A DNA stretch of 64,000 bases from Clostridiales bacterium. Its GTDB lineage: Bacteria > Bacillota > Clostridia > Christensenellales > CAG-138. The stretch spans positions 1-64,000 of the forward strand of contig SFDB01000002.1 in the NCBI GenBank assembly GCA_004558825.1, read 5' to 3'. Below, piece by piece: positions 16,860 to 25,139 of this stretch. The notes under the pieces were generated by a model. It was not told the DNA's origin. It saw only the letters and a list, made by a program, of their open reading frames with translations, and searched no databases. Positions within the stretch are counted from its first letter, which is position 1. The number at the start of each line of letters is the position of its first letter. The translations under genes were made by a program, and so were the position numbers.

Positions 16860-17774
16860 ATGGAGACAAAAAAAGAAGGCTTTTTTGCCAAACTCAAGCG
16901 CGGTCTTGCAAAAACGCGCGACAATGTTTTCGCGGAGCTTTTTGGGATGGCTCCGAATGAACGCATTGACGATGAGTTTTTTGATGAGCTCGAAGAGGCG
17001 CTTATCATTGCCGATGTTGGAGTTAATACGACCGAAAAGATTATTGAGCGCTTGAGAGATGAACTCAAGCAGGAAAAGATAAAGACGAAATCCGAAGCGA
17101 GGGAAAGCTTAAAGAGAATAATAGCCGACCTTATGCGCGCCGACGATGAGCTCTTTAATGAGGGCGAAGGCGCTGTAATACTTATCGTTGGCGTGAACGG
17201 CGTAGGTAAGACGACATCTATAGGCAAGCTTGCGAAGTATTATAAGGAATGCGGCAAAAAGCCTATGCTGGCCGCCGGAGACACGTTCAGGGCGGCGGCT
17301 GCCGAACAGCTTACCGTGTGGGCCGAGCGTGTGGATGTGCCGATAGTTAAGCATGGCGAGGGGGCGGATCCTGCTGCCGTGGTATTTGACGCGATTGCAT
17401 CGTATAAGGCTAAGGGCAGAGACATGCTTATATGCGACACGGCGGGAAGACTTCACAATAAGAAGAACCTGATGAGCGAGCTGAGCAAGATACGGCGCGT
17501 GATAGACAGGGAATTGCCGAATGCGAAATGCGAGGTGCTTCTCGTTATCGACGCAACGACCGGTCAAAACGCCATCGCTCAGGCGAAAGCATTCGGAGAG
17601 TCGGTAGGACTTACGGGCATAATCGTGACGAAACTCGACGGCACGGCCAAGGGCGGCGTAGCTATAGCCGTGAAGGAAGAGCTTGGCATCCCCGTGCGCT
17701 TCATAGGCGTAGGGGAAGGCGCCGACGATATGCACCCGTTTGATGCGGAACAGTTCGCGGACGCTATAATTTAA
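16860..17774 (+). CDS. ftsY: Signal recognition particle receptor FtsY
   Basis: 304 aa. N-terminal helical N domain, then the SRP GTPase: G1 GVNGVGKTTS, AAGDTFRAAAAEQL, CDTAGRLHNK (G3), TKLDGTAKGG (G4) and FIGVGEGADDMHPF at the end. It docks the Ffh-ribosome complex at the membrane. There is no long acidic A domain, normal for Firmicutes. ATG 16860 has AAAGGAG and begins 10 nt after the smc stop; an in-frame ATG at 16830 inside smc lacks a site. Confidence 0.96.
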   Translation: METKKEGFFAKLKRGLAKTRDNVFAELFGMAPNERIDDEFFDELEEALIIADVGVNTTEKIIERLRDELKQEKIKTKSEARESLKRIIADLMRADDELFNEGEGAVILIVGVNGVGKTTSIGKLAKYYKECGKKPMLAAGDTFRAAAAEQLTVWAERVDVPIVKHGEGADPAAVVFDAIASYKAKGRDMLICDTAGRLHNKKNLMSELSKIRRVIDRELPNAKCEVLLVIDATTGQNAIAQAKAFGESVGLTGIIVTKLDGTAKGGVAIAVKEELGIPVRFIGVGEGADDMHPFDAEQFADAII

Positions 17775-17796
17775 TTATTCAGCGCATATATAATAC

Positions 17797-17829
17797 AGGC
17801 CGAAGCGAATTTCCCCGTTTCGGCCTTTT
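17797..17829. terminator. Terminator after ftsY
   Basis: AGGCCGAA (17797-17804) pairs with TTCGGCCT (17819-17826), followed by TTTT. It lies between ftsY and a convergent glycosyltransferase gene and may serve both. Confidence 0.7.
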
Positions 17830-17878
17830 GCGTATACCCTTTGTGACTTAACCGCACAGTGAATCAACTATGCCGCGC

Positions 17879-18811
17879 TTAGTCAACGTTAAGCTCTTCA
17901 CCGACTATATACAGCGGCCTGCCTTTAAGCTCGTCGTACATTCTGTTCATGTATGCGCCCTGTATGCCCATGCAGAGCATGATTATGCCGTCAAGAAGGA
18001 CGAGCCCATCGACCGCCCAGAGCCATGCGGGAAATTTGACCGCGCAGCAGCAAAGCACGATTAGCGCGACGAGGCCGAGCCCAGATATCATGCTGAAAAC
18101 CGTGCCCAACGTTCCGACGATCGAGAGCGGCCTGTTGGAAAAGCCCGTTATGCCGTCCATGGCCAGTTTAAGCATTTTTTTGAGTGTATATTTTGTTTTG
18201 CCGGCGTAACGCTCGTGACGGACATACTCAACCGGTACGGATTCGTATCCCATCCAGGCGCTCATGCCGCGCAGAAAGCGGTTATGTTCACGCATTTTGA
18301 GAAACGTGTCGGCGACCTTTCTGTCTATGAGCCTGAAATCGCCGGTGTCGAGAGGTATTGGGTAGGCGCTCATGGAGCTGAGAAGGCGGTAATAGCAGAA
18401 CGCGGTGAATTTCTTCATAAAAGTCTCGCCCTCACGCTTTGCGCGTTTTCCGTAAGCAATATCGGCGCCGCTTTCCCAGGCCTTGACGAGCTCGGGTATG
18501 ACCTCTGGCGGATCCTGAAGGTCGGCGTCGATTATTATAAGCGCATCGCCGCGCGCGATATCCATGCCTGCGGTGACGGCAAGCTGATGACCGAAATTGC
18601 GCGAAAACGAGCGCACTCGCACCTGCTTGTTTTCTTTGGCGATTTGGCGAAGCTGCCTCATTGTATCGTCACGGCTTCCGTCGTTGACGTATATAATCTC
18701 GTAGGGATAGCCGATTTCGCGCATAACGGCGTCCATGCGCTCAAAAGAAACCTGCATCACTTCCTGTTCGTTGAACACAGGAACTATCAGCGAGAGAAAT
18801 TTGTCGGACAT
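17879..18811 (-). CDS. Family 2 glycosyltransferase, polyprenyl-phosphate type
   Basis: 310 aa. The GT2 domain has LIVPVFNEQE, VNDGSRDDT and DADLQDPPE (nucleotide-sugar and metal binding), then two hydrophobic segments near 235-260 and 270-290, as in DPM1/GtrB/ArnC-like enzymes that put a sugar on a membrane polyprenyl phosphate. ATG 18811 is backed by CGGAGG; the frame is open further upstream without a site. A promoter is just upstream. No partner flippase or acceptor gene is nearby, so the product is unknown. Confidence 0.88.
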   Translation of the reverse strand: MSDKFLSLIVPVFNEQEVMQVSFERMDAVMREIGYPYEIIYVNDGSRDDTMRQLRQIAKENKQVRVRSFSRNFGHQLAVTAGMDIARGDALIIIDADLQDPPEVIPELVKAWESGADIAYGKRAKREGETFMKKFTAFCYYRLLSSMSAYPIPLDTGDFRLIDRKVADTFLKMREHNRFLRGMSAWMGYESVPVEYVRHERYAGKTKYTLKKMLKLAMDGITGFSNRPLSIVGTLGTVFSMISGLGLVALIVLCCCAVKFPAWLWAVDGLVLLDGIIMLCMGIQGAYMNRMYDELKGRPLYIVGEELNVD

Positions 18812-18844
18812 ATTATTGCCTCCGTTTTCGTCTGTGTTATGAAT

Positions 18845-18873
18845 ATTATAGCCGTTAGCACATGCCAAAGCAA
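18845..18873 (-). promoter_or_regulatory. Promoter of the glycosyltransferase gene
   Basis: Minus strand TTGCTT (18868-18873), 17-bp spacer, perfect TATAAT (18845-18850), 34 bp before ATG 18811. Confidence 0.6.
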
Positions 18874-19025
18874 CGAAAAAAAGGGGAGGATGCTGACAAA
18901 AAATGAGTGCTTTGCACATAAAAAAGCGAATTGCTGTACGGAGGCAATGCGGGGCTCTATTTGAGCGAACAGGCGGATATAATATTATAAGCGGCGATTG
19001 TGAGCCGGCTGAACCATTTAGGCGA

Positions 19026-19053
19026 TTGCAAAAAGCGGCTTTAGATGTATAAT
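19026..19053 (+). promoter_or_regulatory. Promoter of the aldolase gene
   Basis: TTGCAA (19026-19031), 16-bp spacer, perfect TATAAT (19048-19053), 44 bp before ATG 19098. Confidence 0.6.
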
Positions 19054-19097
19054 AAAACAAAAAGGGAGCTGTCGGCGCCCGAATAGGAGGAAAGAAT

Positions 19098-20033
19098 ATG
19101 CCACTTGTAACGAGCACTGAGATGTTTAAGAAAGCGTATGACGGCGGATACGCGATAGGCGCTTTCAATGTGAACAACATGGAGATCATTCAGGGTATAA
19201 CGGAGGCGGCAAAGGAAGAAAATGCCCCGCTGATACTTCAGGTGTCCTCCGGCGCACGCAAGTATGCTAACCATACATACCTGATGAAGCTTATCGAAGC
19301 TGCCGTAATAGAAACGGAGCTGCCGATATGCGTCCATCTTGATCACGGTGATACATTCGAGCTGTGTAAAAGCTGCATTGACGGCGGATTTACCTCCGTA
19401 ATGATCGATGGCTCACATCATCCGTTTGAGGAAAACATACGTTTAACTAAGCAGGTTGTCGAATATGCGCACGATCACGGTGTGGTCGTCGAGGGAGAGC
19501 TTGGAAGGCTTGAAGGCATTGAGGATGACGTAAAGGTTTCGGCGGCCGATGCATCGTATACAGACCCTGATCAGGTGCAGGAATTTGTGGCACGCACGGG
19601 TGTTGACAGCCTTGCCATTGCGATAGGCACGAGCCACGGCGCATATAAGTTTAAGCCCGGAACAAAGCCCCAGCTTCGCTTCGACATACTCGAAGAGGTG
19701 CAGAACCGTCTGCCGGGGTTCCCCATAGTTCTGCATGGCGCAAGCTCCGTAATGCCGGAATTTGTAAGCATGATAAACAAATACGGCGGGGATATGCCCG
19801 ATGCTGTCGGCGTGCCTGAGGATATGCTCAGAAGGGCTGCGTCCATGGCAGTCTGCAAAATAAACATTGACAGCGATCTTAGGCTTGCGATGACGGGAAC
19901 TATACGCAAATACCTTGCCGAGAATCCGTCTCACTTTGATCCGCGTCAGTATCTCAAGCCTGCGCGCGCCGCCATAAAAGAGATGGTACGCCATAAATTG
20001 GTGCATGTGCTCGGCTGCAACGGAAAGGCATAA
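19098..20033 (+). CDS. fba: Class II fructose-bisphosphate aldolase
   Basis: 311 aa. Class II landmarks: GAFNVNNMEIIQ near the start, zinc ligand region VHLDHGDTFELC, SVMIDGSHHPFEENI, VEGELGRLEG, and LHGASSVMPE (zinc His). It cleaves fructose 1,6-bisphosphate to DHAP and glyceraldehyde 3-phosphate in glycolysis; a related tagatose-bisphosphate activity cannot be excluded. Strong TAGGAGG and its own promoter. Confidence 0.93.
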   Translation: MPLVTSTEMFKKAYDGGYAIGAFNVNNMEIIQGITEAAKEENAPLILQVSSGARKYANHTYLMKLIEAAVIETELPICVHLDHGDTFELCKSCIDGGFTSVMIDGSHHPFEENIRLTKQVVEYAHDHGVVVEGELGRLEGIEDDVKVSAADASYTDPDQVQEFVARTGVDSLAIAIGTSHGAYKFKPGTKPQLRFDILEEVQNRLPGFPIVLHGASSVMPEFVSMINKYGGDMPDAVGVPEDMLRRAASMAVCKINIDSDLRLAMTGTIRKYLAENPSHFDPRQYLKPARAAIKEMVRHKLVHVLGCNGKA

Positions 20034-20044
20034 CGGAGAACGCG

Positions 20045-20317
20045 ATGGAACAGGAGACTAACAACATCTTGCTTGTCGACAACGACGGGAATGAGATTGA
20101 ATTTGAATACATCGACAGCGTTGAATACGGCGGAAACGAGTATGTTGTGCTTGTTCAGCTCGATGACGATTCCGACGATACGGAGGCGGTTATACTTCGC
20201 GTAGAGAAGGGCGAGGAAGATAAGGAAAGCTATGTCGGCATTGATGACGAAAATGAGCTCAACGCGGTTTTTGCGCTGTTTTTGAAGCAGCAGGAGCAGT
20301 ACGAGGAAGAAGAATAA
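20045..20317 (+). CDS. DUF1292 protein (YrzB-like)
   Basis: 90 aa, very acidic. Contains the DUF1292 pattern: a short DNDGNEIEFEYIDSVEYGGNEYV strand pair, then LEP-type VILRVE and a C-terminal acidic helix ending EEE. Widespread in Firmicutes, function unknown. GGAG precedes ATG 20045; 11 nt after fba and therefore probably co-transcribed with it. Confidence 0.85.
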   Translation: MEQETNNILLVDNDGNEIEFEYIDSVEYGGNEYVVLVQLDDDSDDTEAVILRVEKGEEDKESYVGIDDENELNAVFALFLKQQEQYEEEE

Positions 20318-20332
20318 GCCGATAAAAGCGAT

Positions 20333-20358
20333 GGCCGCCGAGGAATCCGGCGGCCTTT
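20333..20358 (+). terminator. Terminator after DUF1292 gene
   Basis: GGCCGCCG (20333-20340) pairs with CGGCGGCC (20348-20355), 7-nt loop, followed by only three T before the repeat element. The short T tract looks interrupted by the element that starts at 20356. Confidence 0.65.
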
Positions 20359-20536
20359 GAGTGTCGAAAAAGTGGCATACTGCCACTTTTTCGAGTTTTT
20401 CTCGTGTTTTGCTCTCGCATTCGCTCCCGGGCGGCAAAACCTGCAAAGCACGAAAACCTATGGGTTTTCATCCGTTTTGACGCACATGCCGTCAAAGCGG
20501 AATTAACTTAAGGGGCTGCGGCCCCTTAACAACCCC
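20356..20536 (+). repeat. Structured intergenic repeat element, copy A
   Basis: 181 bp, matched in reverse orientation by 36106-36287 at about 93% (hand alignment: ~10 substitutions, 3 short indels). Conserved pairings: a perfect 14-bp stem around AAAAAGTGGCATACTGCCAC; GTTTTGC/GCAAAAC; GAAAACC/GGTTTTC; TTTGACG/CGTCAAA; and TTAAGGGGC/GCCCCTTAA. It fills the gap between the convergent DUF1292 and deacetylase genes. I know no named family with this sequence. Confidence 0.8.
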
Positions 20537-20541
20537 TGCTT

Positions 20542-21423
20542 TTATTTTGAGAACATTTTTTTCATAAATTCTTCTGTGCTAAGACGTCCGTCGCGGTTGA
20601 ATCGGCCAAGCTCGAAAAGGCTTGACGCGTCGGTGATGATATTCTTTCGTTCACAGCACGTTAGCGTTGCCGAGAAGCCAAGCTCTTTAAGTATCGCTTC
20701 GCTTTCCTTGCAATATGAGCCGTATGGATACGCATATGTGCGCATTGTCAGTCCGCAGTTTGAGCGGACGAGCTCCTGAAGCTTCATTGTGTCAAAAGTT
20801 AAGAGCTTCGAGTACGATTCATAGCTTTCACCGCGCTTTTTATTTGCGCCGAGGCGCGGCGAGCTTTTATGCAGGCAGTATGAGTGACCCATGATTTCCA
20901 CTCGCCCGGACGCTGCGGCCTCCGATATATCGCTCCATGCCATATGCGAATAATTCGGATTTCGATCTTGGTTATCTGTGTATAACTGCGCGTATTCGCC
21001 GACTATTGCGATGCAGGCCTTTGCATCAAGAGATTCGAGTATCGGCAGCAGATAGACGCAATTGTTATAATAACCGTCGTCGAATGACAGCACGACGGGC
21101 TTTTCGGGCAGGTCGCACTTGCCGTTTGCATAATCGGCGAGCTCTGAAACGAACACTGTTGTGTAGCCGTTCTCTTTGAGATATAGTATATCGCTCTTCA
21201 GTGAATCGGGTGTAACGACGTATTTGCCCGTGCGTGACGGATCTTTGAGTATGCTGTGATACATTATTATGTACACGCATTTTTCCTCGGGCTTGGGTTC
21301 CGACATGAATGTATCGATGCTTCCGCCGTTTCCTATCAGCACGAATATTGCGAGAAGTGCGGCGATGTAGCAACAGGTGATGAGGGCATATAAGCGCCTG
21401 CGTTTGAAAAAATCATACTTCAA
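20542..21423 (-). CDS. Polysaccharide deacetylase family protein
   Basis: 293 aa. One N-terminal membrane anchor (~10-32), then a NodB-like domain: IIMYHSI, VLSFDDGYYNN (catalytic Asp and metal Asp), IMGHSYCLHK (metal His) and YAYPYG. In Clostridia such anchored enzymes deacetylate N-acetyl groups of peptidoglycan or exopolysaccharide outside the cell. ATG 21423 overlaps the stop of the upstream M23 peptidase gene by 4 nt, so the two are translated together and probably remodel the same wall or spore cortex. Confidence 0.88.
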   Translation of the reverse strand: MKYDFFKRRRLYALITCCYIAALLAIFVLIGNGGSIDTFMSEPKPEEKCVYIIMYHSILKDPSRTGKYVVTPDSLKSDILYLKENGYTTVFVSELADYANGKCDLPEKPVVLSFDDGYYNNCVYLLPILESLDAKACIAIVGEYAQLYTDNQDRNPNYSHMAWSDISEAAASGRVEIMGHSYCLHKSSPRLGANKKRGESYESYSKLLTFDTMKLQELVRSNCGLTMRTYAYPYGSYCKESEAILKELGFSATLTCCERKNIITDASSLFELGRFNRDGRLSTEEFMKKMFSK

Positions 21424-22457
21424 GGCTGAATCCCCTCCGGTTTAAATCCGTAAACACGTCTGTATTCGCCGCTTTCCTCGTCCTTCACAACAGCCGATTT
21501 GTTCGCTTTGAGCACTTCAACGATACTGTATACGTCTATCCAAATTTGATTGCGGCCCTCTTTCTGTATCTCCTCGAATATGAGCTGGAGACCGAGATGA
21601 AGGTGCGGACGCTGTAGGTTGTTGGTGTTTTCAGTGTTGCTGTATCCGGTGAGCCCCATATAGCCTATTACGTCGCCTGCCGTCACGATGTCGCCCTCCT
21701 TGAGAGACCTGACGTATGGGTGATCCTTTCTCATGTGGGCGTAGTAGTAATAGCGCCTGTTGTCGAAGCTGCGTATGCCTATGCGCCAACCGCCGAATCT
21801 GTTCCATCCCATTTCCTCGACTATTCCGCTCTCTATGGCTATGATAGGTGTCCCGACGCTTCCCATGAGATCGTTGCCTTCATGCTTTCGTTTGTAGCCG
21901 TATGTGCGCTCGTTACCGAAGTCTTTATAATGGCCGTAATTAAATCCTTTTGCGATAGGCGAAAACACTGTAAGCCCATAGCCGCTTTCCCAGTATTTTT
22001 CGCCTGTCGCCTTGTCGATGACCTCAGATTGGTATTCTCCGACAAAACCGCAAAGAACGGCGTCATAAGCTTCAAGATAATAATCGTATGATTTCATGCC
22101 TTGCGTCATGTCGGAGACCTTTTCGCCTGAAGCAAGCCTTTCGGCAAATTCGTCCATGTCCTTTGATGACCGCGCTGTGAACTGACCGCCGCATTTTGAG
22201 GCAGTATATGCCAAAAGCTCTACAAAGTTCAGGTGAACGTCGCTGCAGTATGTGTCGATATCATATTTTATTGCCTTGTTTATAAGCTCGGCATCGGGCG
22301 TGAAGTTGACCCAGCGTATGAAGGTTTTTTCCTCGGGCTCTTTCTTAAACACATCATAAACGCCTATATCGCCGCCGAATGAGATTATGACAGCGGCGGC
22401 GACGATTATGAGCGCGACTATGCAAAGCGATACCTTTATCGCGTGTTTTCGTTTCAA
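21420..22457 (-). CDS. Membrane-anchored M23 metallopeptidase
   Basis: 345 aa from TTG 22457. N-terminal anchor (~5-30), then ~150 residues of unrecognised sequence beginning FIRWVNFTPDAEL, then LytM/M23: KHEGNDLMG (His and Asp zinc ligands) and PHLHLGLQ (HxH). All ligands are intact, so it should be an active endopeptidase on peptidoglycan cross-bridges, perhaps in sporulation. TTG 22457 follows GAGGTGAG; upstream in-frame ATGs lack a site. Four-nucleotide overlap with the deacetylase gene. Confidence 0.85.
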   Translation of the reverse strand: MKRKHAIKVSLCIVALIIVAAAVIISFGGDIGVYDVFKKEPEEKTFIRWVNFTPDAELINKAIKYDIDTYCSDVHLNFVELLAYTASKCGGQFTARSSKDMDEFAERLASGEKVSDMTQGMKSYDYYLEAYDAVLCGFVGEYQSEVIDKATGEKYWESGYGLTVFSPIAKGFNYGHYKDFGNERTYGYKRKHEGNDLMGSVGTPIIAIESGIVEEMGWNRFGGWRIGIRSFDNRRYYYYAHMRKDHPYVRSLKEGDIVTAGDVIGYMGLTGYSNTENTNNLQRPHLHLGLQLIFEEIQKEGRNQIWIDVYSIVEVLKANKSAVVKDEESGEYRRVYGFKPEGIQP

Positions 22458-22589
22458 GAATCTCACCTCGATAAACTGTAATGGTTTAATATTATGCCGA
22501 AACCGTTTCATAATTGCTCGCATATATGCAGGCAAAACAAATAAGACATTCGGAGACGTATTTTCTGAATGCCGTAGAAGACGTTTCTG

Positions 22590-25139
22590 TCAGCCGTTGT
22601 GTGAATTGCGTGAAGCGTATTTTGAAAGCTTTATCGCCATATCCACCCCGCCGACGGTATACCCGCAGTAGCCGTATATGCCGCGAAAATCTCCGCTGAC
22701 GAGCGCGGTGACGGGAAAAACGCCGGGTTCTGAGAACATGCACCGAGCGAGAACGTTTTGCGCATTGTTTTCGTCAAAAAATACGCGCGCATTCGGGCAG
22801 CGCCGCAGAAATGTTTGAAGGGGCGGGTAGGATATTTGAGAGTGTTCACTAAGTACGAACACAATGTCAAAGCATGACAATGCATCGACGCTGCGTTCGA
22901 TAATTTCTGAGAGAAAATGCTCGGTGGGTTCTGCGCCAGTCTGCAAAAACGCGAAAAGCGTATTGCTTCCGTCGTGTACGAGCGATGAAGCATTTATGGG
23001 CTTGCCATCGTCTGAAAAGATGACAAAATCATCAAGCGGCAGCGATTGAAGCATGTCCTCCGCTTCTGCTTGAGGAAGCTCGATGTGTACGAGCCTTTGC
23101 TCACCCTCCGACAGCTCAAATTCGGTTACGTTCGCGAGCTGGCAGCCGTTTGGCAGCCTGTTTACGCATACGATTCTATACGCGCCCGCGGGAAGACAGA
23201 GCCTGTCGCGCTGAAAGAAACGGCGTCCTGAAAGTTCGAGAGGTACGAACGCATTTTCGCGCATCATACTTATGCCTATGTTCGTGCCGTATATGAAAAC
23301 GGGCGCGTTTTCATGAGAGCATTCGAAAACCACATGAGAAGGTATGGCGGCGCATCGTGCGGCTTTCCATACGCCGTTATCGTAGTATTCCGCATCGTGC
23401 GTGACGGTGGATAGGCGCGACGCTATTCCGAGTGAGCGCGCCAAGGCAACAAAAATCATATCGCAGCTTTGCGAGCCTACTGAGGCGGATATGTCGAAAA
23501 GGCGTTCGGAATCCGCATTATCGCTTATAAAGGAATAAATCAGTTCGGGACTCTCGGAAAACTCTTTGCGCTCATTCTCGGACAGCGCACTGAACAGAGC
23601 GCCGCGCCACGGGCGGAGCTGTTCTGTGCCTATCCGCGGAGAAAGTATATAGTTTATGAAAACATCGTCTGAAATTTTGCTGCGCATATAAAAGCTCATG
23701 GCGCGGACGAAATGATCGTTGAGTACATGTGACTTTGCGTCGCGCATATCCTTATCGCTGAGCGTTGAAAGCAGCCTAATCGCCCATGGAAGGAGCTCAT
23801 TTGACTGCATGGTAAGGAAATCGTTTATCTCATCGGCGTTGCCATAGGCATTTGCGATAAAACGCTCCGTGCCGTCTATGACGGAATGCGTTTTTTTGAA
23901 GTCGGAAAAAAATGAATTGACGCGGCTTGCACGCAGGGCGGAGGCGCTTTTCAGGCGTTCGCGGCAAAAAGCGACGGCTGCGGCGTTCGGTGTGCAGCGA
24001 ACAGGCGGACGCACATCGGGAGCGATGAACTTTTTTGTGCCGTAAAAATGCGCGGAGCCATCGCCGAGCGTTAATTGAATGTGAGCATCACATCGAGGCG
24101 ATATGTCTGCGGCGCAGCGCAAACGGCCAAGGGATGCCTCCGCGTGAAGCGAGCCATAGCCGCAGGTAAACGACGCATTGCCGCATTTGTCGGTGGTGAG
24201 CACGGCTATATCACGATATGCCGCCATATTGAGCACCTGAAGGCGGATTTCGGCGTCCCGGACAGCTCGCCCGAGTGAGTCGGATACGGTGAATGTCAGC
24301 CGCCGTGTGTCGGCGTAGCGCCGCGTTTCATTGTATAAGAAAGCATCCCCACGCTGCTCGATGAGTTCTTCGCGCTCCATAACGCTGCCGACATAGTTCG
24401 AGAACGCGCGCGTATGCACGAGCATTGCGCGTGACGCCGCTTTTGTAAACCAGCCCATATCGAGACACGGCTCGGGCTCGCAGGCACCGAGGAAACGCCA
24501 TTTATTCGATATAAATACTTCAACCCACGCGTGATTGTCGTCGCAGTGGCTCCAAAAGGGCGCGTAAACCTGTCTGGCAGCTATGCCGAGACTGCGCAGT
24601 GCGTTTACGACAAAAACTGATTCCTCGCCGCACCTGCCGCTTCCCGATAGATATGTGGTGAGCGCTCCCTGAGTCCTGTCATCGGAGGCGTGATAGGCGG
24701 CGTGTTCGCAGCACCAAATGTTGGCTTCGAGCACTGCGTTCTCAAGCGTCATGTCTTGTACGCGGCATATCAGTTCATCGTAAAAAAGGCGGCGGCACGG
24801 TTCTATGGCCTCAGAGTTTACGCGCGGACAAAGCACAAAGTTGAGAAAGATATCTTCGCTCATGCGCTGTGCCCAAATGTCGCGTTTATATACGAGAAGA
24901 GAATGCTCCGCTTCGCTTTTTAATATGCCGAACGGTATGCTTAGTATGTCGTCCGGCGGCAGCGTGGCGCAAAGAAACTCGAGGCATGTCTTAATATCGC
25001 CGCTTAGGCCGAGAGTGCTTGAGCGTATCTTTTCGGCCGCGCCGCGAGGTAGAGAAGCGAGACGCGCCGCGAGTTTTTCGGTTGCATATTGCTTTACGTT
25101 GTTTGAGAGCAATTTAAATCGCCTTTCTTCTGCAGACAT
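22590..25139 (-). CDS. Large protein with duplicated transglutaminase-like fold
   Basis: 849 aa, no clear signal peptide. Unit 1 (~75-245) has a transglutaminase core with GRCGEESVF (C170) and DDNHAWVEV (H203), then WRFLGACEPEP where Glu may replace the usual Asp. An Ig-like strand-rich segment follows (~270-360). Unit 2 (~435-600) repeats the same layout: DVFINYILSPRI echoes DIFLNFVLCPRV, and ALARSLGIASR echoes ALRSLGIAAR, but the His-Asp pair is lost. The C-terminal ~130 aa look thioredoxin-like without CXXC. The ATG overlaps the fucosidase gene by 46 nt and lacks a Shine-Dalgarno; TTG 25112 after AAAGGCG is an alternative. Role unknown; peptidase or amidase activity is likely for unit 1. 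Confidence 0.75.
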   Translation of the reverse strand: MSAEERRFKLLSNNVKQYATEKLAARLASLPRGAAEKIRSSTLGLSGDIKTCLEFLCATLPPDDILSIPFGILKSEAEHSLLVYKRDIWAQRMSEDIFLNFVLCPRVNSEAIEPCRRLFYDELICRVQDMTLENAVLEANIWCCEHAAYHASDDRTQGALTTYLSGSGRCGEESVFVVNALRSLGIAARQVYAPFWSHCDDNHAWVEVFISNKWRFLGACEPEPCLDMGWFTKAASRAMLVHTRAFSNYVGSVMEREELIEQRGDAFLYNETRRYADTRRLTFTVSDSLGRAVRDAEIRLQVLNMAAYRDIAVLTTDKCGNASFTCGYGSLHAEASLGRLRCAADISPRCDAHIQLTLGDGSAHFYGTKKFIAPDVRPPVRCTPNAAAVAFCRERLKSASALRASRVNSFFSDFKKTHSVIDGTERFIANAYGNADEINDFLTMQSNELLPWAIRLLSTLSDKDMRDAKSHVLNDHFVRAMSFYMRSKISDDVFINYILSPRIGTEQLRPWRGALFSALSENERKEFSESPELIYSFISDNADSERLFDISASVGSQSCDMIFVALARSLGIASRLSTVTHDAEYYDNGVWKAARCAAIPSHVVFECSHENAPVFIYGTNIGISMMRENAFVPLELSGRRFFQRDRLCLPAGAYRIVCVNRLPNGCQLANVTEFELSEGEQRLVHIELPQAEAEDMLQSLPLDDFVIFSDDGKPINASSLVHDGSNTLFAFLQTGAEPTEHFLSEIIERSVDALSCFDIVFVLSEHSQISYPPLQTFLRRCPNARVFFDENNAQNVLARCMFSEPGVFPVTALVSGDFRGIYGYCGYTVGGVDMAIKLSKYASRNSHNG

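Noticed and set aside
20230..20495. ORFs of 73-78 aa across repeat copy A
   Set aside because: The matching frames are not kept in copy B because of indels, so the element is not coding.
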